A stretch of 64,000 nucleotides of DNA from Oscillospiraceae bacterium (GTDB lineage: Bacteria; Bacillota; Clostridia; Oscillospirales; Oscillospiraceae), in contig JAETQF010000002.1 of assembly GCA_021770845.1 (NCBI GenBank), positions 124,001 to 188,000 on the forward strand, in the 5' to 3' direction. Under the pieces are notes generated by a model. The model was not told the origin of the DNA. It was given only the letters and a program-made list of their open reading frames with translations, and searched no databases. Numbering within the stretch: position 1 is the stretch's first letter; every line of letters begins with the position of its first letter. Shown here piece by piece: positions 24,894 through 32,787 of the stretch. A program made the translations under genes and the position numbers.

Positions 24894-24906
24894 ACGCCCT
24901 TGTCAA
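24878..24906 (-). promoter_or_regulatory. Promoter of the GntR-ABC operon
   Basis: Minus strand: TTGACA, 17 bp, TATACT. Confidence 0.88.
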
Positions 24907-24956
24907 GGGGGTGGGTAAAAAAATTTCCCCGGGCCCGGGGAGGGGGCAGGAAGCGT

Positions 24957-25735
24957 CCTGCGGGGGCGTTCCTTTCTGCTCGTGCAGAAAGGAACCGAAA
25001 GACACGCTTAGGGGGTGGCCACCGGTTCGACTCCGGGCCAAAGGACGGCCCTGCGCTCACAGGATGGCCACCCCCTAAGAACCCCCTTTTACGGGGGCTG
25101 TCAGATCGGTGGGTTGGGTGGTTACCCTTCCGGCGCGGAGCGGATACCGACGCGGGAGCCCCTGTCGCCGCTGCCGCTGAGGGTGTGGGCACTGAGAGGT
25201 GGGTGGGATCCACGTCAGATGCGCCTGGGTGTCGTGTGGTGCTTCACGGGTGCGGATTGGGTGCGCTGTCTGCGGCGGGGCGGTTAGCCTGAGAAGCTTA
25301 GGCGCTGGAAAGAGAACCCCATGTTTTCAGTGTCTGCGAAAGTCAGGCCCGGTGTGGGCCGGAAAAAGAAGTGGAACCCATTCGTAACCCGCAATAGCCG
25401 GTTACTCTCCCACAACCTGAAATCGACGGTGCACCTCCCACCACCCCAGAGCATCCACCGCACCACCCAGGCGCCAACCGAGGGCACCGCCTGGAAGTTG
25501 TCCCACACACGAGCGGCAGCACCAATGGGAAGTACACCAGTCCAGCCCCCGCGCGCCGGTCACTCCCCCGCCCCGCAAAATCGACGTGCCCTTGATCTTA
25601 ACGGGGGTTCTTAGGGGGTGGCCAACCTGTGAGCGCAGGGCCGCCCTTCGGCCCGGAGACGAACCGGTGGCCACCCCCTAAGCGCGCTCTTTGGTTACTT
25701 TCTCTCGCGCGAGAGAAAGTAACGCCCCCCGCAGG
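24957..25735. mobile_element. Gene-less inverted-repeat element, about 780 bp
   Basis: Two arms of about 130 bp in opposite orientation (24957-25085 and 25604-25735) enclose a core of about 520 bp. Each arm carries a perfect terminal hairpin (GTTCCTTTCTGC/GCAGAAAGGAAC on the left, GTTACTTTCTCTCG/CGAGAGAAAGTAAC on the right) and a 73-nt palindrome-ended module (25007-25079, 25610-25682) bounded by CTTAGGGGGTGGCCA. By eye the two modules match at about 69 of 73 positions. No frame in the core has a convincing ribosome-binding site or recognised domain, and there is no transposase. It fills the gap between the GntR operon and degV. It may be a non-autonomous mobile element or a large structured RNA. 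Confidence 0.6.
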
Positions 25736-25759
25736 GGCGTACCCTGCAGGGGGCGTCGA

Positions 25760-26632
25760 TTACCGGTGCTTACCGGTAAAGAACAGCGATACGCACCCCG
25801 GGCCGGTGTGGGCTCCGATCACCGGGCCGATGGGGTTGATGATGATCTCCTTGACGCCATAACGCTCCTTTACCTGATCGGAGATATACTGGGCGTCCTC
25901 CAGGCAGTCGCTGTGGCAGATGAACATGGTCTGGGAGGCGGGATCCTCCCCCAGCTCGGCCACCTTGTCGATGATGGCCCTCAGGGACGCCTTGCGGCCC
26001 CGGGCGGTGTCCACCTTGATCAGATGGCCCTCGTTGTCCACGTGCATGACGGGCTTGATCTGGAGCATGGTGCCCACCACGGCGGTGGCGGCGGACACCC
26101 GGCCCCCCTTCTTCAGGAAGAACAGGTCGTTCACCGTGAACCAGTGGCACTGGTGGAGCTTGTTGGCCTCCACCCAGTCCCGCACCTCCTCGATGGACTT
26201 GCCCTCCTGGCGCAGCTTAGCCGCCTGGTAAACCAGCATTCCCTGGCCCAGAGAGGCGCACAGGGTGTCCACGGCGTACACCTTGCGGTCAGGGTACTTC
26301 TCGGACAGGTCGTCCGCCGCGATCTGGAAGGAGTTGTAGGTGGTGGACAGCCCGGAGGAGAAGGCCAGCACCAGCGCGTCCTTCCCCTGCTTGAGCACGG
26401 CCTCAATGGCGTCGGTGGCCTCACCCACGTTGACGGCGTTGGTGGTGGCCATGAGGCCCTCCCGCTCCTTGTTGTAGAACTCCTCGGGGGACATCTCCCG
26501 GTTGTCCGGGTAGTTCCGGTAGGTCTTGCCGTCCATGATAAACGCCAGGGGGAGCACCTCCAGCTCCAGCTCCTTGACAATGCTGTCGGGCAGATCGCAG
26601 GACGAATCGGTGATGATGACATAGCTGCTCAT
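25760..26632 (-). CDS. DegV family fatty-acid-binding protein
   Basis: A 290-residue protein with the DegV fold signatures: VIITDSSCDLPDSIVKEL at the start, LVLAFSSGLSTTYNSFQIAA near residue 88 (lipid head-group Ser/Thr), VDTLCASLGQGMLVYQAAKL near residue 121, FFLKKGGRVSAATAVVGTML near residue 170, and IGPVIGAHTGPGCVSLFFTG at the C-terminus. DegV (FakB) proteins hold fatty acids for phosphorylation by FakA kinase, which is not in this window. It follows the DUF1836 gene by 48 bp in a probable operon. Confidence 0.94.
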   Translation of the reverse strand: MSSYVIITDSSCDLPDSIVKELELEVLPLAFIMDGKTYRNYPDNREMSPEEFYNKEREGLMATTNAVNVGEATDAIEAVLKQGKDALVLAFSSGLSTTYNSFQIAADDLSEKYPDRKVYAVDTLCASLGQGMLVYQAAKLRQEGKSIEEVRDWVEANKLHQCHWFTVNDLFFLKKGGRVSAATAVVGTMLQIKPVMHVDNEGHLIKVDTARGRKASLRAIIDKVAELGEDPASQTMFICHSDCLEDAQYISDQVKERYGVKEIIINPIGPVIGAHTGPGCVSLFFTGKHR

Positions 26633-26680
26633 GGTTCAGTTCCTCCAAACAACAAAATTGGTTTTTGCGCCGCGCGCGGC

Positions 26681-27214
26681 TTACTTCTTCTTGTTCAGCA
26701 GATCCTCATGGCCGGTGCGTTGGGCCAGGATGGCCAGGGCCTGGTGGCAGGCCAGCATATTGGCATAGCTGCGCATGGCCAGATCCAGCACCAGCTTGGG
26801 CAGGTCGTGGTCGGTGGTGTTCTCGTCCAGCCGGTGGGCGGCGTCCGACATGGCCTGATCCAGGTACTTGCAGAAATACTCGTACTGCTTTTCCGGGGCC
26901 CGCATCTCCCGGCCCACGGTGGTGAGCACCTTCATCTCCCGGACGCTCATCACCTGCTTGAGGGCGCTGATGGCGGTGAGGTAGGCCAGATGCTCCTGGC
27001 CGTATTTCTTGCCGTTGGCCCGCTCCAGCAGGCCGTCCTTGATATAGTTGTTGATCATGGCGGAGGTAAGCCCGTCCCCGTCGCCAAAAACCGCCGCCTG
27101 CCGGGCCAGATAGCCCACCACCTGATCCATATACAGCGGGATATCGGGCAGGCTGTCCCACCCCGCCGGGCGGGCCTCCATCAGCTGCCGCTTCAGCTCG
27201 GCCAGCTCCTCCAT
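26681..27214 (-). CDS. DUF1836 domain-containing protein
   Basis: A 177-residue protein with the DUF1836 core: DIPLYMDQVVGYLARQAAVF, then TSAMINNYIKDGLL and ANGKKYGQEHLAYLTAISALKQVMSV (residues about 25-95), which resembles a MerR-like helix-turn-helix. These are thought to be DNA-binding regulators of Firmicutes, with unknown targets. The rest is helical. It is the first gene of an operon with degV and has its own promoter, so it may control the pair (inference). Confidence 0.88.
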   Translation of the reverse strand: MEELAELKRQLMEARPAGWDSLPDIPLYMDQVVGYLARQAAVFGDGDGLTSAMINNYIKDGLLERANGKKYGQEHLAYLTAISALKQVMSVREMKVLTTVGREMRAPEKQYEYFCKYLDQAMSDAAHRLDENTTDHDLPKLVLDLAMRSYANMLACHQALAILAQRTGHEDLLNKKK

Positions 27215-27259
27215 GTTGATCCCCCCAATCGTGATTTGCGCCGCAATGTGATATAGGGA

Positions 27260-27288
27260 ATTATATCATATCATCTTTGAGACGTAAA
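27260..27288 (-). promoter_or_regulatory. Promoter of the DUF1836-degV operon
   Basis: Minus strand: TTTACG, 17 bp, perfect TATAAT. Confidence 0.6.
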
Positions 27289-27302
27289 GGGGGGACGCGA
27301 AA

Positions 27303-27336
27303 AAAAGCCGTCCCGCATCGGTGCGGGACGGCTTTT
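27303..27336 (-). terminator. Intrinsic terminator of the leucine-rich repeat protein gene
   Basis: A perfect 15-bp stem with AAAA/TTTT ends (core GCCGTCCCGCA) and seven T residues on the minus strand. Confidence 0.92.
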
Positions 27337-27347
27337 GAGACTGTATA

Positions 27348-29198
27348 TCACTTCAGGCGGGCCGCCGGGACGCAGGCTCGATGGAGAAAGGTGACGATGT
27401 GGCCCCGGGTGCACACCTTGTTGGGGCTGAACTCGGTCTGGGCGGCGTTGTCGCCGTTGGTGATGCCGTTGGCCACCGCCCAGTCCACCGCCTTGGCGCA
27501 GCTGGCGTTGGGATCCACGTCGGTGAAGCTGCTGGCTGGGGCGTCCTCCTTGCCCAGGGCCTGCCAGATGTAGCTCACCGCGTCCGCCCGGGTGCAGGGC
27601 TTGCTGCCGTCAAAGCCGGCGTCAATCATGCCCTTCCCCATGGCCCAGGACACGGCCTTGTCCATGTCGGCGGCCTCGGCCTTGCCCTGGCCCCGATCCG
27701 CGCGGTAGAGGAAGGTCAGGATCTGGGCGTGGGTGCAGCTCTCAGCGGGGGCAAAGGTGGTGGGGGTGGCACCGTTGGTGATGCCCCGCTCCACCGCCCA
27801 GGCCACGGCGTCCGCGAAGTAGTCGCCCGGCTTCACGTCGGTGAAGCCGGCGGGATCCCCGGGGGGCTCCGGCATGGGGGCGCCGCAGTGGATGGCGGCG
27901 CTGGTCAGGTCGCGGTTGGAGCCGTGTATGTCAATCTGCTTCCACTGCGCCTCGCTGCCGCCGTAGTAGACGTCGGTCAGGCTGGAGCAGTCCCGGAACG
28001 CCTCCTGTCCAATTTCGGTGACGCTGGCGGGGATGGTCACGCTTTTCAGGCCGGAGCAGCCCTCGAAGATCCAGTTCGGGATACGGGTGACGCCGGCGGG
28101 GATGGTCACACTGGCCAGGCTGACGCAGTCCTCAAAGGCCAGAACTCCAAGGCTGGTGACGCTGCCGGGGATGGTCACGCTTTTCAGGCCGGCGCAGCTC
28201 TGAAACGCGCGCTCGCCAATGCTGGTGACACCGTTGGGGATGGTCAGGCCGGTCAGGCTGGTACAGTCCTGAAACGCAAAGTTACCGATGCTGGTGAGGC
28301 CGGCGGGGAGGGTGACGCTGGTCAGGCCGGCACAGCCCGCGAACACGGCGCTGCCGACGCTGGCGACGCCGGCGGGGAGAGTGACGCTGGTCAAGCCGGT
28401 ACAGCCCCCGAACGCGTTCACTCCAATGCTGGTGACACTGGAGGGGATGGTCAGGCCGGTGAGGCCGGTACAGCCGGAAAACGCGCTGTCCCCAATGCTG
28501 GTGACGCCGTTGGGGATGGTCACACCGGTCAGCTCCTCACAGCCGAAGAACGCGCCGGCTCCAATGTGGGTGACGCCCGCCGGGATGGCGGCCGTGCCGC
28601 CGCCGCCCTGGTACGCCAGCAAAACCCCGTTCACCACCGGGAGCTTCCCCAGGCCCGCCAGCCATGGCGTGCCGTCGAAGGCGTGCCCCGCGATATCGGT
28701 GACATCGCCGGGGAGGGCGACGCTGGTCAGAGCGGTGCAGCCCTCAAACGCGTACCCGGAAATGGAGGCGTGTTCCTTGATGGTGACGCTGGTCAGAGCG
28801 GTGCAGCCCTCAAATGCGCGCCCGCCAAGGTAGACGGGCCCGGGGAGGGTGACGCCGGTCAGAGCGGTGCAGCCGGAAAACGCACAGTCTTGAATGAAGC
28901 CGACGCTGCTGGGAAAGGTGACGCTGGTCAGGCCGGAGCACTCATAAAACGCGTGGTGCAGGATGAGCATGACGCTGTCCGGGATGGTGACGCTGGTCAC
29001 ATCCTTGCGGTGGGCGAACGCCATCGACTCAATTTTAACGACGCCGCTGGGGATCACCACGTCCCCGCCGGGGCCGTCGTACAGATAGAGCACGCCGTCC
29101 TTGATGCTGAAGCCGTCGTCCGCCGCGAACGCGGATAAGGGAAGCAGGGTCAGGCACATTGCCAGCGCCAGCGCCAGGGAGAACAGTTTTTTCTTCAT
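27348..29198 (-). CDS. Secreted BspA-type leucine-rich repeat protein with three S-layer homology domains
   Basis: A 616-residue surface protein. The signal peptide MKKKLFSLALALAMCLTLLP ends near Ala25 (AFA-AD). About 16 BspA/LRR_5-type repeats of 22-23 residues follow (pattern AFxGCTxLTSVTIPxxVTSIG) over residues about 40-420. Three S-layer homology repeats close the protein (FTDVKPGDYFADAVAWAVER near 440, then MDKAVSWAMGKGMIDAG and FTDVDPNASCAKAVDWAVAN), anchoring it to cell-wall polysaccharide. The wall-binding motif reads CTHA/CTRA/CTRG where TRAE is usual. BspA-type repeats often mediate adhesion. The C-terminal domain is nearly identical to that of the transglutaminase protein beyond mnmE. 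Confidence 0.93.
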   Translation of the reverse strand: MKKKLFSLALALAMCLTLLPLSAFAADDGFSIKDGVLYLYDGPGGDVVIPSGVVKIESMAFAHRKDVTSVTIPDSVMLILHHAFYECSGLTSVTFPSSVGFIQDCAFSGCTALTGVTLPGPVYLGGRAFEGCTALTSVTIKEHASISGYAFEGCTALTSVALPGDVTDIAGHAFDGTPWLAGLGKLPVVNGVLLAYQGGGGTAAIPAGVTHIGAGAFFGCEELTGVTIPNGVTSIGDSAFSGCTGLTGLTIPSSVTSIGVNAFGGCTGLTSVTLPAGVASVGSAVFAGCAGLTSVTLPAGLTSIGNFAFQDCTSLTGLTIPNGVTSIGERAFQSCAGLKSVTIPGSVTSLGVLAFEDCVSLASVTIPAGVTRIPNWIFEGCSGLKSVTIPASVTEIGQEAFRDCSSLTDVYYGGSEAQWKQIDIHGSNRDLTSAAIHCGAPMPEPPGDPAGFTDVKPGDYFADAVAWAVERGITNGATPTTFAPAESCTHAQILTFLYRADRGQGKAEAADMDKAVSWAMGKGMIDAGFDGSKPCTRADAVSYIWQALGKEDAPASSFTDVDPNASCAKAVDWAVANGITNGDNAAQTEFSPNKVCTRGHIVTFLHRACVPAARLK

Positions 29199-29276
29199 GG
29201 TTCCTTTCCTTTCTGTTGGTGGCTGTGGAAGCGGCGCCCAGGGAGCGGAACCACCTGCCGCGCCCTGCACCCTTTC

Positions 29277-29305
29277 AGTGTACCGGATCGGGCCAGGAAA
29301 TGCAA
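29277..29305 (-). promoter_or_regulatory. Promoter of the leucine-rich repeat protein gene
   Basis: Minus strand: TTGCAT, 17 bp, TACACT. Confidence 0.65.
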
Positions 29306-29330
29306 GGGATTTCCCAAAACAGCGGGGGCG

Positions 29331-30713
29331 CTATTTCCCCACGCAGAACCGTTCAAAGATCCGGGCGGTCACGTCCTCCCGCACGGTGCGGCCCGTCAGC
29401 TCGCCTAACGCGGACAGGGCCTCCTCCACGTCGGCCACCACCGCGTCGGGGGGCATCCCGGCGTTCAGCGCCTCCGCCCCCCGGCGGACGGCCTGCCGGG
29501 CCCGGTTTGCCGCCTCCGCCTGCCGGGCGTTGGTGAGCATACTCCCGGCCTCGCTCCGGGGCGGCTGGGGGAACAGGGCGGCCACTGCCTGCTCCAGCTT
29601 GTCCAGCCCCTCCCCCGTCCTGGCGGACAGGGAGATGGAGGCGGCGGGGGCGTTCCCCTTCCAGCCCGTGTGCCACAGGGCGCTGGGCCCCGTCAGATCC
29701 CGCTTGCTCACCACCCAGATCCACGGCCTGCCCGACTGGCTGGCCAGCCGGAGCACCTCCGTGTCCTCCGGGGTGAAGTCCGCCGCTCCGTCGGTGACGG
29801 CCAGGATCAGCTCCGCCCCCTCCAGCGCCGCCCGGGAGCGTTCCACGCCCAGGCGCTCCACCGCGTTCTCCGTCTCCCGCAGGCCCGCCGTGTCGATGAG
29901 CCGGAGCAGCACGCCGCCGAAGTTGACCCGCTCCTCCACCGTGTCCCGGGTGGTGCCGGGTATGTCGGTGACGATGGCCCGCTCCCGGCCCAGCAGGGCG
30001 TTAAACAGGGTGGACTTGCCCGCGTTGGGCCGCCCCACGATGGCGCAGGGCACCCCCTCGTTCAGCAGGCGGCCCCGCTTGTAGGTGTCCGCCAGCGCGT
30101 CCAGCTCCGTCGCCGCCCGGGACAGCGCCTGGGACAGCTCCGCCGCCTCGAAGGGCTCGATGTCCTCGTCCGGGTAGTCCAGCACGGCGTGGAAGTGGGC
30201 GCACAGGCCGGTGAGCCGGTCATAGATTCCATCCACAATCCGGGCCAGCGCCCCGCCCAGCTGGCCCGCGGCCTGATAGACGGCGGCGGGGCTCTCGGCG
30301 TGGATGAGGTCGGCCGCCGCCTCGGCGCCGGTGAGATCCAGCTTGCCGTTCAAAAAGGCCCGCTGGGTGAACTCCCCGGGGAGGGCCTGCCGGGCCCCGG
30401 CGGCAAACAGCGCCTCCAGCCCCAGGGCCAGCGCCGCCGGGGAGCCGTGGCATTGCAGCTCGGCGGTGTCCTCGCCGGTGTAGCTGTGGGGGGCCCGGGA
30501 GACGGTGCACAGGCAGTGGTCGATGACGCCGCCGTCCCTATCGTGGAGGGCGCCGTACACCAGCGCCCGGTCGGGGCGGGTGGACATGGGCCCGCCGTGG
30601 AAGGGGGTGAACACCCGATCCGCGGCGGCGGCGGCCTCCGGCCCGGACAGGCGGAGGATGCCGATGGCGGAGGGGATGGGCGGGGTGGCGATGGCGGCTA
30701 TGGTGTCGGTCAT
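29331..30713 (-). CDS. mnmE: tRNA uridine-5-carboxymethylaminomethyl(34) GTPase
   Basis: A 460-residue GTPase that, with MnmG, modifies the wobble uridine of certain tRNAs. N-terminal formyl-THF-binding domain (TDTIAAIATPPIPSAIGILR, then CHGSPAALALGLE), helical domain, and an inserted G domain with P-loop VGRPNAGKST near residue 220, DIPGTTRD, DTAGLRET and SKRD. The C-terminal FCVGK holds the conserved Cys457. I chose the ATG of MTDTIAAI because GAGGTG lies six bases upstream. It is monocistronic here, separated from its usual partners (rnpA, yidC, mnmG). Confidence 0.97.
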   Translation of the reverse strand: MTDTIAAIATPPIPSAIGILRLSGPEAAAAADRVFTPFHGGPMSTRPDRALVYGALHDRDGGVIDHCLCTVSRAPHSYTGEDTAELQCHGSPAALALGLEALFAAGARQALPGEFTQRAFLNGKLDLTGAEAAADLIHAESPAAVYQAAGQLGGALARIVDGIYDRLTGLCAHFHAVLDYPDEDIEPFEAAELSQALSRAATELDALADTYKRGRLLNEGVPCAIVGRPNAGKSTLFNALLGRERAIVTDIPGTTRDTVEERVNFGGVLLRLIDTAGLRETENAVERLGVERSRAALEGAELILAVTDGAADFTPEDTEVLRLASQSGRPWIWVVSKRDLTGPSALWHTGWKGNAPAASISLSARTGEGLDKLEQAVAALFPQPPRSEAGSMLTNARQAEAANRARQAVRRGAEALNAGMPPDAVVADVEEALSALGELTGRTVREDVTARIFERFCVGK

Positions 30714-30743
30714 AGAGGTCACCTCGGGGGGAAAGTTTTCCCC

Positions 30744-30772
30744 AGTTTAGCACAAACCGGGGCGGGTTTCAA
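30744..30772 (-). promoter_or_regulatory. Promoter of mnmE
   Basis: Minus strand: TTGAAA, 17 bp, TAAACT. Confidence 0.7.
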
Positions 30773-30773
30773 C

Positions 30774-30812
30774 GAAAAAAGGCCCCGTCCCCACAGCGGG
30801 GGACGGGGCTTT
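30774..30812 (-). terminator. Intrinsic terminator of the transglutaminase-SLH gene
   Basis: GC stem with GCCCCGTCCCC arms followed by six T residues on the minus strand. Its T-tract overlaps the mnmE promoter region. Confidence 0.9.
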
Positions 30813-30818
30813 GCCGGG

Positions 30819-32393
30819 TTACTTCAGACGGGCCTCGGGGACATAGGCCCGGTGGAGGAAGGTGACGATGTGGCCCCGGGTGCACACCTTGTTGGGGCTG
30901 AACTCGGTCTGGGCGGCGTTGTCGCCGTTGGTGACGCCGTTGGCCACCGCCCAGTCCACCGCCTTGGCGTAGCTGGCGTTGGGATCCACGTCGGTGAAGC
31001 TACTGGCCTTGGCGCTCTCCTTGCCCAGGGCCTGCCAGATGTAGTTCACCGCGTCCGCCCGGGTGCAGGGCTTGCTGCCGTTGAAGCCGCCGTCGATCAT
31101 GCCCTTCTCCCTGGCCCAGGCCACGGCCTTGTCCATGTCGGCGGGATCGGCCGCGCCCTGGCCCCGGTTGGCGCGGTAGAGGAAGGTCAGAATCTGGGCG
31201 TGGGTGCAGTTCTGGGTGGGGGAGAACTTTCCGTCCCCGGTGCCGTTGGTAATGTCCTTGGACACCGCCCAGTCCACGGCGTCGGCATACCACGTTCCGG
31301 CGTCTACGTCGGTGAAGGTGGGGGTGGGCGTTGACGGCTGGCTGTCCGGCGTGTAAGGCGTGGAGCTTATGGGCAGGAAGCCATCGGTGAACAGGCCCTC
31401 CTGATCGTCGCGATAAGTGTAGGTATACCGCTGGTTGCCGGCGGAAACGACGTACTTCCGCCCATTTCCGGAGGCATTGGCCATAAACACGCTGTCTTTC
31501 CCGATCCGGCTGTTGTCACTGTAGGTGATGTCCGCTATGTAAAACTTCTCGTCCTCCATGCGAACCACGTTCCACATATGATTGTCGTTGCCTTCAGTGC
31601 CTTCGGCAATGTAGCAGGCCACGTCCCCGTCAAAATCAGACAGGTCACATAGATATTTAAACGCTTTGGCGTAGCCCTCGCACAGCACGTTGGTTCTGGG
31701 ATTGCCATCAAAGACGTAAATTAACTGCCAAGGATTTCCATATACAGAATCGTCTTTCATCAAAGCGTTGTAAGCGTCGTCGTTATAGGTATTCAGTGCG
31801 CAGATTTCGTCCCGGTAGGCTACCAGCTTTTCATAATCGGACTTGCCCGCGTTCGCCCGGACGATGGATTCCGCCTTCCCTTTGACCGCATTGGCCTGGG
31901 CAATCTTAGCCGGGTCTACCGTGGTCTTGCTGCTGCCCCGATAATCGGGAGACACATCAAAGGAAACGGTTAGGCTCGTGATCCAAACGGTGCTGTCGGT
32001 ATGCTGCTGGTACCAATACCAACTCCAAGAGTTATTCGCCCAAAACATCTCAAAGGGGAGATCCATCTCTAAGCAGGTATAAACCTTATCCAATACTTCA
32101 TTGACTTTTTTGTTCAGCGCGTCTTCCAGTTTCTCATCATCAACGCTGGAAAGGCCCAACTCCTGCACCGACCACTCCATTTCCCCCTTCTCCATTAGGA
32201 GGTCGGTTTCTGTGCTGGTTTGCTTCCCCCCGGCCACCTTCTCGACAACGTCTTTCATCTCCTGATAGATCCGCTGGTTCACCCCGCTGAGCTTTTCCCC
32301 CGCCACAGACGGGACTGCGGACGCGAAGGCCGGAACAATCAGCCCGATACACAAGGCCAGCGCCAGGAAAATTGCCGCAAACCGTTTTTTCAT
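30819..32393 (-). CDS. Secreted transglutaminase-like protein with three S-layer homology domains
   Basis: A 524-residue surface protein. Signal peptide MKKRFAAIFLALALCIGLIV, cleavage near AFA-SA (residue 25). A transglutaminase/protease-like core spans about residues 180-310 with a complete triad: Cys238 (NVLCEGYAKAF), His272 (DNHMWNVV) and Asp288 (YIADITYSD). A Pro/Thr/Ser linker (TPYTPDSQPSTPTPTF) precedes three S-layer homology repeats (residues about 345-524) nearly identical to those of the leucine-rich repeat protein. Such enzymes may cross-link or cut wall or protein substrates; the reaction is not known. The leader is about 300 nt and carries a terminator-like hairpin. Confidence 0.92.
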   Translation of the reverse strand: MKKRFAAIFLALALCIGLIVPAFASAVPSVAGEKLSGVNQRIYQEMKDVVEKVAGGKQTSTETDLLMEKGEMEWSVQELGLSSVDDEKLEDALNKKVNEVLDKVYTCLEMDLPFEMFWANNSWSWYWYQQHTDSTVWITSLTVSFDVSPDYRGSSKTTVDPAKIAQANAVKGKAESIVRANAGKSDYEKLVAYRDEICALNTYNDDAYNALMKDDSVYGNPWQLIYVFDGNPRTNVLCEGYAKAFKYLCDLSDFDGDVACYIAEGTEGNDNHMWNVVRMEDEKFYIADITYSDNSRIGKDSVFMANASGNGRKYVVSAGNQRYTYTYRDDQEGLFTDGFLPISSTPYTPDSQPSTPTPTFTDVDAGTWYADAVDWAVSKDITNGTGDGKFSPTQNCTHAQILTFLYRANRGQGAADPADMDKAVAWAREKGMIDGGFNGSKPCTRADAVNYIWQALGKESAKASSFTDVDPNASYAKAVDWAVANGVTNGDNAAQTEFSPNKVCTRGHIVTFLHRAYVPEARLK

Positions 32394-32481
32394 GCATCCT
32401 CTCTCCTTCACAAAGTTATGTCTCCAACAGACCGGCCCGGGACAGGCCGTGCGCCCGCCCCCGGCAGCCTGCCGGAAACAT

Positions 32482-32516
32482 AAAAAGCGGTGTCGAGTTT
32501 GAATACCCAACACCGC
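32482..32516 (-). terminator. Terminator-like hairpin within the leader of the transglutaminase-SLH gene
   Basis: On the minus strand, GCGGTGT and ACACCGC arms around a 16-base loop are followed by TTTTT, about 90 nt before the ATG. It may end a short RNA or act as an attenuator. Confidence 0.55.
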
Positions 32517-32560
32517 CTTGAAAATCAACGCGAACACAAAGCCTATCCCAATTTCTCGCC

Positions 32561-32589
32561 TTGCCATTCCGGCGGAAAACGGATATAAT
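32561..32589 (+). promoter_or_regulatory. Promoter of the candidate small RNA
   Basis: TTGCCA, 17 bp, perfect TATAAT, with no coding frame behind it. Confidence 0.75.
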
Positions 32590-32595
32590 AGGCCC

Positions 32596-32687
32596 GTGGT
32601 ACGATCCAAGATCGCTGTGTTGAGTGGGTGCCTCACTCGCGCAGGGCCGTGGGGTGTTCCCGCACCCCATGGCCCTGCCGCCTTTTA
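32596..32687 (+). ncRNA. Candidate small RNA, about 92 nt, with three hairpins
   Basis: After a strong promoter the transcript would fold into CGATC-CAA-GATCG (32602-32614), GAGTG-N7-CACTC (32622-32638) and a long terminator hairpin with GCAGGGCCGTGGGGTG as left arm (32641-32678, one mismatch), ending CGCCTTTTA. There is no ribosome-binding site or plausible frame. I do not recognise an Rfam family; it does not carry the conserved SRP RNA loop or T-box sequence. Confidence 0.6.
32641..32687 (+). terminator. Terminator of the candidate small RNA
   Basis: A 16-bp stem with one mismatch, 6-base loop, then CGCCTTTTA. Confidence 0.65.
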
Positions 32688-32700
32688 TGCTTCCGCCCCC

Positions 32701-32729
32701 ATTTTATCCGATCCGCCTGGAAAATGCAA
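32701..32729 (-). promoter_or_regulatory. Promoter reading toward the transglutaminase-SLH gene
   Basis: Minus strand: TTGCAT, 17 bp, TAAAAT. The resulting RNA would run antisense through the small RNA and then into the leader with the terminator-like hairpin. Confidence 0.65.
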
Positions 32730-32754
32730 GGGCTTTTTGCCTTTTCCCACACAA

Positions 32755-32784
32755 AAACGCCCCGCCGGCCGGCGGGGCGCGATG
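32755..32784 (-). terminator. Terminator of the zinc-ribbon membrane protein gene
   Basis: GCCCCGCCGG and complement followed by GTTTTTGTG on the minus strand. Confidence 0.85.
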
Positions 32785-32787
32785 CTG

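Noticed and set aside
25007-25079. tRNA-like module (T-arm-like GGTTCGACTCC)
   Set aside because: The terminal stem is 15 bp, and no anticodon arm, D-arm or CCA end can be drawn, so it is not a tRNA gene.
25015-25614. Short open frames within and beside the inverted-repeat element
   Set aside because: No ribosome-binding sites, no recognised domain, and they run across the repeat arms; similar translations are probably misannotations of this repeat elsewhere.
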